Assembly (NCBI GenBank): GCA_902796465.1
Contig: CADBPK010000329.1
Span: 1 to 7,092, forward strand
Source: an uncultured Erysipelotrichaceae bacterium
GTDB lineage: Bacteria; Bacillota_I; Bacilli_A; Erysipelotrichales; Erysipelotrichaceae
DNA: 7,092 nucleotides
Direction of reading: 5' to 3'
Part shown: positions 1 to 5,693 of the stretch, piece after piece
How positions within the stretch are numbered: position 1 is the stretch's first letter
How the letters are laid out: each line of letters starts with the position of its first letter
Translations under genes and position numbers: made by a program
Notes under the pieces: model-generated
What the model saw: the letters and a program-made list of their open reading frames with translations, nothing else
Told to the model about the DNA's origin: nothing
The model's database searches: none

Positions 1-180
1 GAAACGGAATCCAAGGAAACTCTTGACGCAGCGGCGGAAGCGTTCCTCGAGATCTACAGAAAGTCCGTTGAAGATCCGCAGTCTATGCACAGCACACCGC
101 ATCATTCACCGATCACAAGACCGGATGAAGTCAATGCGGCAAGACATCCTGTCCTGCGGTACGAATTCAATGATCAATAA
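1..180 (+). CDS. gcvPB: Glycine dehydrogenase (decarboxylating) subunit 2, C-terminal fragment
   Basis: Only the last 59 codons and the stop are in the window; the gene begins upstream. Frame 1 reads ETESKETLDAAAEAFLEIY near the start and ends ARHPVLRYEFNDQ. This matches the tail of two-subunit-type P-protein subunit 2, which typically ends in a TP..RLDE..AARKPVLR-like segment (here SPITRPDEVNAARHPVLRY). With subunit 1, the P-protein decarboxylates glycine using pyridoxal phosphate and passes the aminomethyl group to the lipoyl arm of H-protein. The PLP lysine and active-site domains lie outside the window. The stop overlaps the lplA start by 11 bp, which suggests translational coupling. The call rests on a short tail, but lipoate ligase and lipoamide dehydrogenase immediately downstream support it well. 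Confidence 0.85.
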   Translation, partial: ETESKETLDAAAEAFLEIYRKSVEDPQSMHSTPHHSPITRPDEVNAARHPVLRYEFNDQ

Positions 181-1144
181 ACTTTCACTGGTCATTTCTG
201 ACGGGACAGACCCGCGCAGGAATCTGGCGCTGGAATCTGCCCTGATGGCTTCTGTCAGAAAAAACGAGATGATCCTGTATCTCTGGCAGAACGCGGATAC
301 TGTCGTAATTGGCAGGAATCAGAATGTCCGGAAAGAATGTAATTTAACGAATATCCGAAAAGACGGCGTCACGATAGTGCGCCGTCCTTCCGGTGGAGGC
401 ACAGTTTACCACGATCTGGGAAACCAGAATTATACTTTCCTGTGTGCTTCGGAAAACTATGATGTTTCCCGTCAGACTGCCGTGATCTGCAGGGCACTGG
501 CGGAAGCCGGCATCCAGGCGGAGATCTCCGGGCGGAACGATATCCTTGTGAATGGCCGGAAGATCTCAGGAAATGCCTATTATCATCACAACGGCAGCTC
601 ATACCAGCACGGAACACTTCTGGTATGCAGCGATCTTTCAAAGATGCCGGCATACCTGAACCCGGATCCCGGAAAGCTGAAGGCAAAAGGCGTGGAATCC
701 GTCCGTTCCAGGGTCATGAATCTTGCGGAAGTGAGACCCGATCTGACGCCGGAGATGCTGCGCGGTCTGCTGGTCAGTGCCTGTGAGGCAGTATACGGCC
801 TGCATGCGGAAGAACGTCCGCAGCCGGATCCCGAGGTATTTGCGGATTATCTGCGGATGTTCACCTCAGATGAATGGACATACGGACATGAGCCGGGCTC
901 CGGTTATACGGCAGAACACAGATTTTCCTGGGGCAACGTACAGCTGGAACTGCAGATCCGGAAAAACATCATCCATGATGTGCATATCTGGTCGGATTCA
1001 ATGGAACCGGATGTCATCGCGGGCATACCCGAAAGGCTGCGGGGATGTGAATTTTCCGGCAGGAAGATGGCTGACAGGCTCAGTCAGGATGCAGAAAGCG
1101 CGATACTCTGCGATATCGCAGAATGGCTGAAGGAATGGGAGTAA
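170..1144 (+). CDS. lplA: Lipoate-protein ligase A
   Basis: A 324-residue ATP-dependent lipoate-protein ligase. It activates free lipoate as lipoyl-AMP and attaches it to a lysine of lipoyl domains, here most likely the glycine cleavage H-protein. The catalytic domain shows the family signature RRPSGGGTVYHD (residues 71-82), then GRNDILVNGRKISGNA (121-136), where Lys131 corresponds to the conserved substrate-binding lysine. KLKAKGVESVRSRVMNL (169-185) follows. Residues from about 195 to the end fit the small C-terminal domain of bacterial LplA, so this is the full two-domain form. The frame is open back to position 23, but ATG 170 is chosen because the family N-terminus (here NLALE at 18-22) starts a few residues after it and the upstream part lies inside gcvPB. 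No good Shine-Dalgarno precedes ATG 170; the 11-bp overlap with gcvPB suggests re-initiation by terminating ribosomes. A lipoate:H-protein transferase is a less likely alternative. Confidence 0.94.
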   Translation: MINKLSLVISDGTDPRRNLALESALMASVRKNEMILYLWQNADTVVIGRNQNVRKECNLTNIRKDGVTIVRRPSGGGTVYHDLGNQNYTFLCASENYDVSRQTAVICRALAEAGIQAEISGRNDILVNGRKISGNAYYHHNGSSYQHGTLLVCSDLSKMPAYLNPDPGKLKAKGVESVRSRVMNLAEVRPDLTPEMLRGLLVSACEAVYGLHAEERPQPDPEVFADYLRMFTSDEWTYGHEPGSGYTAEHRFSWGNVQLELQIRKNIIHDVHIWSDSMEPDVIAGIPERLRGCEFSGRKMADRLSQDAESAILCDIAEWLKEWE

Positions 1145-1148
1145 ATAT

Positions 1149-2513
1149 ATGCAGTATGATGTAATCATTATTGGCGGCGGTCCGGGCGGATATTCCGCAG
1201 CGTTCGAAGCCGCGAAGTATAAAATGAAAACATGCATCGTGGAAGAAAGGGAACTGGGCGGTACGTGTCTTAATCGCGGCTGTATCCCGACCAAAACACT
1301 GGTGCATACAGCGGATCTGATCCGTGAGATGAAGACAGTCTCTTCTTCCGGTATTCAGATTTCCGACCCGGTTCTGGACCGGGCAGCATTGAATGAAAAA
1401 AAGGAAGCTGTTGTCGGGAATCTGCGGGATGGTCTTGCAAAACAGGTGAAAGCAGGAAAGATCGACCTGGCTGAAGGAAGAGGAACCATAAAAGATTTCC
1501 ATACCGTTGTCGTAAACGGTGAGGAACTGACGGCGGAGAACATCATCATCGCTTCCGGCAGTGTTCCTTCATTTCCTCCTGTGCAGGGAAAGGATCTTCC
1601 CGGTGTCATCACAAGCGATGACATCCTGAAAGACATTCCGGCATATGATGATATGATCATCATCGGCGGCGGTGTGATCGGCTGTGAAATTGCTGGGATC
1701 TATGAAGCATTCGGCACTAAGGTGACCGTGATCGAAGCACTGGATCATCTGCTTCCTTCGCTGGACAGCGAACTGGGGAGAAGTCTTGCGCTCGTCTTTA
1801 AAAAGCGCGGGATCGATGTCCACTGCAAATCCATGGTGCAGAAGATCGAAGCGGATGGTGACCGTCTTACTGTCACCTATACGGAAAAAGGCGCAGAAAA
1901 AACAGTCGGCGGAAGCTGTGTGCTGATGGCAGCCGGAAGAAAAGCATTCGTGGATCTGTTTGAAAATGAAAAACCGGAAATGAACCGGGGCAGGATCGTC
2001 ATCGATGAAAACGGACAGACTTCCATCCCGCATATCTATGCGGTCGGTGACGCCGCATGGGGATACCCACAGCTGGCACATACAGCATCTGCGATGGGTG
2101 TAAACGTCATCTCCCATCTTGCTGGTGAAAAGCCGAAGCGGGATCTCACCTGCATACCGTCCGGTGTCTACACTTCGCCGGAAATCGGCGCAGCCGGTAT
2201 TACCGAAAAGGAAGCTGCGGACAGGGGAATCCAGGCGGTCAGCGGCAAGGCAAATACACTGGCAAATGCCAGAAGCCTGATCAGCGGATCGGAACGGGGA
2301 TTTGTAAAGATTACTGCGGAAAAGGAAACAGGCATACTGCTCGGTGCTTCCCTGATGTGCGAAAGGGCAACAGACCTGGTCCAGGAACTGGCAGCCGGAA
2401 TTGCCATGAAGCTGACAGTTGAGGAAATGCTGAAAGTGATCCACGGTCATCCGACCTATGCGGAAGTGATCGAAGCGGCACTGGAAGCCGTTGAAAAGAA
2501 GCTTTCTGCCTGA
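1149..2513 (+). CDS. lpdA: Dihydrolipoyl dehydrogenase (L-protein)
   Basis: A 454-residue FAD-dependent disulfide oxidoreductase that reoxidises dihydrolipoamide with NAD+; from context it is the L-protein of the glycine cleavage system. In order: FAD-binding GGGPGG (residues 9-14); redox-active pair Cys40/Cys45 in GGTCLNRGCIPTK; NAD-binding GGGVIG (173-178); the second FAD contact IYAVGDA (296-302); and a C-terminal dimerisation domain with HGHPTYAE (432-439), giving catalytic His434 and partner Glu439. Every key residue is present. There is no fused N-terminal lipoyl domain, and the length is slightly below the common 460-475. It starts 4 nt after the lplA stop, with GGAG at 1137-1140 as ribosome binding site inside the lplA end, so it is in the same operon. 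A strong terminator follows. Confidence 0.95.
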   Translation: MQYDVIIIGGGPGGYSAAFEAAKYKMKTCIVEERELGGTCLNRGCIPTKTLVHTADLIREMKTVSSSGIQISDPVLDRAALNEKKEAVVGNLRDGLAKQVKAGKIDLAEGRGTIKDFHTVVVNGEELTAENIIIASGSVPSFPPVQGKDLPGVITSDDILKDIPAYDDMIIIGGGVIGCEIAGIYEAFGTKVTVIEALDHLLPSLDSELGRSLALVFKKRGIDVHCKSMVQKIEADGDRLTVTYTEKGAEKTVGGSCVLMAAGRKAFVDLFENEKPEMNRGRIVIDENGQTSIPHIYAVGDAAWGYPQLAHTASAMGVNVISHLAGEKPKRDLTCIPSGVYTSPEIGAAGITEKEAADRGIQAVSGKANTLANARSLISGSERGFVKITAEKETGILLGASLMCERATDLVQELAAGIAMKLTVEEMLKVIHGHPTYAEVIEAALEAVEKKLSA

Positions 2514-2529
2514 AGAATTTATACATATT

Positions 2530-2567
2530 AACCGGTGTTTTGCATAATATAGCACACCGGTTTTTTT
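2530..2567 (+). terminator. Intrinsic terminator of the glycine cleavage operon
   Basis: A perfect 9-bp stem AACCGGTGT (2530-2538) / ACACCGGTT (2554-2562) with a 15-nt loop runs into a 7-T tract (2561-2567). It begins 16 nt after the lpdA stop and separates the glycine cleavage operon from the Aga cluster. The T tract also lies where the -35 region of the gatZ promoter would be. Confidence 0.9.
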
Positions 2568-2589
2568 ACGGATTTTCCGTCATTATAAT
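2561..2589 (+). promoter_or_regulatory. Probable sigma-A promoter of gatZ
   Basis: A perfect -10 hexamer TATAAT lies at 2584-2589. The -35 region is poor: at 17-bp spacing it falls on the T tract of the preceding terminator (2561-2566), with no TTGACA-like hexamer, so an activator or weak basal expression is plausible. The predicted transcript start is near 2596, giving a leader of only about 17 nt that begins just before the ribosome binding site. A small inverted repeat ACGGA/TCCGT (2568-2580, 3-nt loop) sits between the -35 and -10 regions. Confidence 0.6.
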
Positions 2590-2615
2590 GCCCTCGAAAG
2601 TGAGGGTCTATAATG
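2581..2615 (+). promoter_or_regulatory. Dyad spanning the gatZ -10 box, ribosome binding site and start codon
   Basis: CATTATA (2581-2587) is the exact reverse complement of TATAATG (2609-2615), and inside it CCCTC (2591-2595) pairs with GAGGG (2602-2606) around the 6-nt loop GAAAGT. The 3' arms contain the ribosome binding site (GAGGG) and the whole ATG of gatZ. In an RNA that includes both arms, the start region would be buried in a 7+5 bp hairpin. Transcripts starting near 2596 would lack the 5' arms and stay open. It could instead act as a DNA operator. The dyad is seen directly; its function is inferred. Confidence 0.55.
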
Positions 2616-3923
2616 AATAATCCGTTGAAAAAGATCGTAGAAGCGCAGAAAAGCGGAAGGAAAACAGGCATCTGGTCCTGCTGCAGCGCCAATCCTTATG
2701 TGATCAGGGCAGCCTTGCTGAGAGGACTGAAGGATCACTCATGTGTATTGATCGAGAGTACGGCGAATCAGTGCGATCAATATGGAGGCTATACCGGAAT
2801 GACACCGGAGATGTTCCGCACATTCGTTGAAAAAACCGCCGATGAGGTTGGTTTTGACAGAGGGAGGCTCTTTCTCGGCGGGGATCATCTCGGCCCGCTG
2901 ACATTTGCGGATAAACCCGAAGCGGAAGCCATGAAAGAAGCGGAGGAGCTGGTCCGCTGCTATGTCGCAGCCGGTTTTTCGAAGATCCATCTGGATACGA
3001 GCATGCGGCTGGCAGATGATGACAGGGAAACAAGACTGTCTGATGAAGTGATCGCGCAGCGCGGTGTACGTTTAGCCCGGGCGGCGAAAGAGACATATCA
3101 GAATATCGTGAAAAAAAAGAATCCTGATGCGCCGGAACCGGTCTATGTCATCGGGAGCGAAGTGCCGATACCGGGCGGGGAACAGGCAGGAAGCGGAAGC
3201 GCACTGCAGGTGACCAGGCCGGAGGATTTCCGTAAGACTATGCGTACGTTTGAGCAGGCTTTCCGGTCAGCCGGTCTCGAACATGTCTGGCAGAATGTCA
3301 TTGCGGCAGTCGTACAGCCGGGTGTGGAGGAAAAAGACAGCGGGTGTGTGGAATATGACCGTGCGAAGGCAGCTGCGTTATGTGCAAGCCTGAAGGAATT
3401 TGACAATATCGTTTTTGAAGGACATTCCACTGATTATCAGACGAAAATACATCTGCGGGAGATGGTTGAAGACGGAATCGCGATCCTGAAAGTCGGCCCC
3501 GGGCTGACATTTGCGATGCGGGAAGCGCTGTATGCGCTGGCGTATGCGGAAAAGGAACTTTACGGATTCCGTGAAAGTCATTTTATCGATATCCTGGATG
3601 AGGCGATGCAGAATGATCCGAAATACTGGAAGAATCATTATATCGGAACGGAAAAGGAACTGCTGTTAAGACGGAAATTCTCCTTTTCTGACAGAAGCCG
3701 TTATTATATGCCGGATCAGGATGTACAGAAAGCCAGGAATATTCTGCTGGACCACCTGAAAGACGGTGTTCCGCTGAATCTCCTGAGTCAGTTTATGCCG
3801 GTCCAGTATGAACGGGTCCGGGAAGGCATTCTCACGAACAAGCCGGCTGATCTGATCATGGATCATATCGGTGACACGATTGACGCGTATCTGTACGCCA
3901 CACACCAGAACGAATTATTCTGA
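2613..3923 (+). CDS. gatZ: D-tagatose-bisphosphate aldolase, GatZ/KbaZ/AgaZ-type subunit
   Basis: A 436-residue protein closely resembling GatZ/KbaZ (about 420-426 residues in E. coli) along its whole length. Conserved blocks: IESTANQCDQYGGYTGMTP (48-66), LGGDHLGP (88-95), IHLDTSM (125-131), IGSEVPIPGG (180-189), VVQPGVE (233-239), EGHSTDYQT (269-277) and LKVGPGLTFAMREALYAL (292-309). The family is TIM-barrel-like. In enterobacteria it is the subunit that stabilises the class II aldolase GatY/KbaY, which splits tagatose-1,6-bisphosphate into glycerone phosphate and glyceraldehyde-3-phosphate. AgaZ members have also been annotated as putative tagatose-6-phosphate kinases, so the exact activity is unsettled. 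The start is ATG 2613 with GAGGG at 2602-2606. It forms a single-gene unit between two terminators, and the catalytic GatY/KbaY partner is not in the window. Nearby nagA/agaS genes point to GalNAc or galactosamine use rather than galactitol. An A8 run lies at 3111-3118. Confidence 0.92.
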   Translation: MNNPLKKIVEAQKSGRKTGIWSCCSANPYVIRAALLRGLKDHSCVLIESTANQCDQYGGYTGMTPEMFRTFVEKTADEVGFDRGRLFLGGDHLGPLTFADKPEAEAMKEAEELVRCYVAAGFSKIHLDTSMRLADDDRETRLSDEVIAQRGVRLARAAKETYQNIVKKKNPDAPEPVYVIGSEVPIPGGEQAGSGSALQVTRPEDFRKTMRTFEQAFRSAGLEHVWQNVIAAVVQPGVEEKDSGCVEYDRAKAAALCASLKEFDNIVFEGHSTDYQTKIHLREMVEDGIAILKVGPGLTFAMREALYALAYAEKELYGFRESHFIDILDEAMQNDPKYWKNHYIGTEKELLLRRKFSFSDRSRYYMPDQDVQKARNILLDHLKDGVPLNLLSQFMPVQYERVREGILTNKPADLIMDHIGDTIDAYLYATHQNELF

Positions 3924-3947
3924 ACGGAGTTTATTCCGTTCTTTTTT
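3922..3947 (+). terminator. Intrinsic terminator of gatZ
   Basis: Stem GAACGGA (3922-3928) / TCCGTTC (3935-3941), loop GTTTAT, followed by six Ts (3942-3947). The stem begins inside the gatZ stop codon (TGA 3921-3923), and the T run overlaps the stop codon of the convergent minus-strand gene (TTA on the plus strand, 3946-3948). On the opposite strand no T run follows the stem, so it looks one-directional. Confidence 0.88.
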
Positions 3948-4377
3948 ATGCTTCCGGGAAGGTTTTCCTGTACAGGTTTTCCATGTTTCTGTGCAGGCTG
4001 TCATCCCCATATTCACGAACCTGATCCAGAAAGAACCTGCTTTGTTTCCTATCCTCTGCCTGCAGAAAGAAACCGAATGCTTTCAGACAGCTTTCCTTTT
4101 TCTGCCGCAGGGAAACCTGTGAGCGAAAGATCTCATCTGTCCGTGTGAGGACTTCTTCCTTGTCCTGAGACAGTATCCCGCAGTCCAGCCGCAGTCCCAA
4201 AAGGATATATCGCGGCAGAAAAAACCGGTACAGAATACTCTCTGACCGCCGCCGGAATTCTGCATAACGTCCTTCCGTCAGATTTTTCCGTAGAATACAG
4301 AACAGCTGTGTCCGGAATCCGTGAATCACAAGAAATGCCATGAAGGCAGTACCGAATATAATCCATACAGTCCGCAT
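3946..4377 (-). CDS. Uncharacterised 143-residue protein with N-terminal membrane helix
   Basis: I do not recognise this family. The protein starts MRTVWIIFGTAFMAFLVIHG: residues 4-20 form one strongly hydrophobic segment, followed by basic residues (R22, R30, K31), suggesting a signal anchor with the rest in the cytoplasm. Residues 33 to 140 are charged and look entirely helical, in pairs of about 15-18 residues (33-50, 54-70, 73-88, 90-106, 109-121). This resembles a TPR-like or other helical-repeat fold; that is a visual impression, not a domain match. It is judged real because of a good ribosome binding site on the minus strand (AAAGAGG, 6 nt before ATG), a perfect TATAAT further upstream, and a stop codon placed exactly against the gatZ terminator. 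Overlapping frames in the same interval lack such signals. It is convergent with gatZ and divergent from nagA. A link to sugar uptake or regulation is possible only by position. Confidence 0.68.
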   Translation of the reverse strand: MRTVWIIFGTAFMAFLVIHGFRTQLFCILRKNLTEGRYAEFRRRSESILYRFFLPRYILLGLRLDCGILSQDKEEVLTRTDEIFRSQVSLRQKKESCLKAFGFFLQAEDRKQSRFFLDQVREYGDDSLHRNMENLYRKTFPEA

Positions 4378-4388
4378 AAAATACCTCT

Positions 4389-4415
4389 TTTTCCGGTATT
4401 ATAGCGGCCGGAAAA
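4389..4415. repeat. Inverted repeat centred on the minus-strand -10 box (candidate operator)
   Basis: TTTTCCGG (4389-4396) and CCGGAAAA (4408-4415) are perfect 8-bp inverted arms around an 11-bp spacer (4397-4407) that contains the TATAAT of the minus-strand promoter. The predicted transcript start lies within one arm, so an RNA hairpin is unlikely and a DNA site for a dimeric repressor is the simplest reading. The protein that would bind it is unknown. Confidence 0.5.
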
Positions 4416-4428
4416 GCTGTCTTTTCAA
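4398..4428 (-). promoter_or_regulatory. Probable sigma-A promoter of the minus-strand membrane protein gene
   Basis: Read on the minus strand, TTGAAA (4428-4423) and a perfect TATAAT (4403-4398) are separated by 19 bp, slightly longer than ideal. Transcription would start near 4391, immediately before the ribosome binding site (4390-4384), giving a leader of only about 14 nt. Confidence 0.6.
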
Positions 4429-4489
4429 ACTTGCTAAAAAGTATAACTTCCTGCTTCATAACGGCAAAACTTCCTTCCTCCTTCAAAGC

Positions 4490-4521
4490 TAAAATGAAAA
4501 CATCGAAAGGAGCTTCGCATG
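4490..4521 (+). promoter_or_regulatory. Candidate nagA promoter -10 box and leader with ribosome binding site
   Basis: TAAAAT (4490-4495) is the best -10-like hexamer before nagA and sits 23 nt from the ATG, the same distance as TATAAT before gatZ. No convincing -35 is seen. The ribosome binding site AGGAG is at 4508-4512, 6 nt before ATG 4519. CATCGAA (4501-4507) can pair with TTCG (4514-4517) and ATG (4519-4521), with C4518 bulged, placing the ribosome binding site in the loop and the start codon in the stem. The ribosome binding site is clear; the promoter and fold are tentative. Confidence 0.45.
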
Positions 4522-5661
4522 ATCATACAAAGCAAGAGGGTATGGATCGCCGGTCTGTTTATGCCGGCACAGATTGAAATACAGTGGGGAAAAATTACGG
4601 ATATCCTGCCTTACGGTACGAAACGGGAAGATACTGACTATGGAAATGACCGGATCATTCCGGGCCTGATCGATATCCATACACATGGATACCAGAGCTG
4701 GGATACCAACGACGCTACAGAAGAAGGACTGCGCAGATGGATGAAGGAAATCCCTTCAGAGGGCGTTACCGCTGTCTGTCCGACAACGATCACCCAGAGC
4801 AGGAAAGTATTGTCCGCGGCCCTGAAAAATGTTGCGTATGTGGTCAGTCAGGGTTATGAAGGAGCGGAGATTCTGGGGATTCATTTTGAAGGTCCGTATC
4901 TCGATAAAGTCTATAAAGGGGCACAGCCGGAACCATATTGTGTCAGGCCGGACGCTGAATCCTTCAGACAGTATCAGGAGGATGCCGGCGGCCTGATCCG
5001 GATCGTCACCATGGCCTGTGAACATGATGAAAACTATGCGCTGACGGAATACTGCGCGCAAAACGGGGTTCTTGTCAGCCAGGGACATTCCGGTGCGACA
5101 TATGAACAGGCTTTGATGGCTGCGGCACACGGGGCTATGTCGATGACACATGTATTCAACGGGATGCGGGGATTTCATCACCGTCAGCCAGGGCTGGTCG
5201 GGGCTGCGCTCCGGCTGAAGGATCTGTATGGGGAAGTGATCTGTGACGGGAATCATTCGGATCCTGCTTCCCTCCGGATTTTCTTTCAGGCGAAAGGCAG
5301 GGACAGGGCGATCATGGTTTCAGATTCCCTGATGGCAAAAGGATGTCCTGTCGGAAGCCGCCATATCTTCGGCGGAAATGAGATCGAAGTATATCCGGAC
5401 GGGTCTGCCCATCTGACAAAAACAGGAGGTCTTGCGGGCAGTACGCTGAAGCTGAACGAAGGTCTGCGAATCTTATGTGAAAAGGCGGAAGTCCCGTTTG
5501 AGTATGCCATTAATTCATGTACGATCAATCCTGCACGGGCGCTTCGCTTGGATGACAGAAAAGGGAAAATATGCACGGGTTTTGACGCGGATCTGGCTGT
5601 GCTCGATGATGCGTACAATGTCAGACAGACATATGTGCGCGGTGAAGCATGGCTGAAATAA
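4519..5661 (+). CDS. nagA: N-acetylgalactosamine/N-acetylglucosamine-6-phosphate deacetylase
   Basis: A 380-residue amidohydrolase of the NagA/AgaA family that removes acetate from an N-acetylhexosamine-6-phosphate in the cytoplasm. Motifs: PGLIDIHTHG with His54 and His56; HFEGPYL with metal ligand Glu124; SQGHSGAT with His190; MTHVFNGM with His211; CDGNHSDP with His246; and the catalytic aspartate Asp269 in MVSDSLMAKG. The amidohydrolase C-terminal strand segment GFDADLAVLDD (354-364) closes it. The HxH pair resembles the two-metal Bacillus-type enzymes rather than E. coli NagA, which lacks it. Length is normal. The start is ATG 4519 with AGGAG 6 nt upstream. It is first in an operon with agaS and a mannose-family EIIA, which favours GalNAc-6-phosphate (an AgaA role) over GlcNAc-6-phosphate; motifs alone cannot separate these. 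The stop lies 32 bp before agaS, with no terminator between. Confidence 0.92.
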   Translation: MIIQSKRVWIAGLFMPAQIEIQWGKITDILPYGTKREDTDYGNDRIIPGLIDIHTHGYQSWDTNDATEEGLRRWMKEIPSEGVTAVCPTTITQSRKVLSAALKNVAYVVSQGYEGAEILGIHFEGPYLDKVYKGAQPEPYCVRPDAESFRQYQEDAGGLIRIVTMACEHDENYALTEYCAQNGVLVSQGHSGATYEQALMAAAHGAMSMTHVFNGMRGFHHRQPGLVGAALRLKDLYGEVICDGNHSDPASLRIFFQAKGRDRAIMVSDSLMAKGCPVGSRHIFGGNEIEVYPDGSAHLTKTGGLAGSTLKLNEGLRILCEKAEVPFEYAINSCTINPARALRLDDRKGKICTGFDADLAVLDDAYNVRQTYVRGEAWLK

Positions 5662-5677
5662 TCAGAATGACGGAAAA

Positions 5678-5683
5678 AGGAGG
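5678..5683 (+). promoter_or_regulatory. Ribosome binding site that fixes the agaS start
   Basis: AGGAGG lies 10 nt upstream of ATG 5694. The same frame is open from ATG 5649 inside the end of nagA, but that start has no ribosome binding site of this strength and would add 15 residues (MAEIIRMTEKGGKKQ) encoded partly by this very site. Confidence 0.85.
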
Positions 5684-5693
5684 AAAGAAACAA

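Noticed and set aside
23..169. N-terminal extension of the lplA frame back to position 23
   Set aside because: The extension overlaps the gcvPB tail, is an Arg/Ser-rich nonsense-like stretch, and lipoate ligases begin near residue 1 of the 170 start.
1569..2555. Long (328-codon) minus-strand open frame opposite lpdA
   Set aside because: It mirrors a fully conserved dihydrolipoyl dehydrogenase; the translation is rich in Cys, His and Arg and shows no domain. It is a codon-bias shadow.
3871..4148. Plus-strand open frames of 83 and 66 codons running through the gatZ terminator and the minus-strand gene
   Set aside because: They cross a strong terminator, have no ribosome binding site and are the antisense of a better-supported gene.
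4133..4486. Minus-strand open frame of about 117 codons overlapping the membrane-protein gene, preceded by an AGGAGG-like purine run
   Set aside because: The purine run overlaps its TTG start codon and is too far (17 nt) from the first ATG; the translation lacks any hydrophobic or domain pattern, and the competing frame has better promoter and ribosome binding signals.
4490..4510. A possible catabolite-repression (cre) site near the nagA start
   Set aside because: The sequence lacks the central CG-containing palindrome at the required spacing; only A-rich similarity remains.
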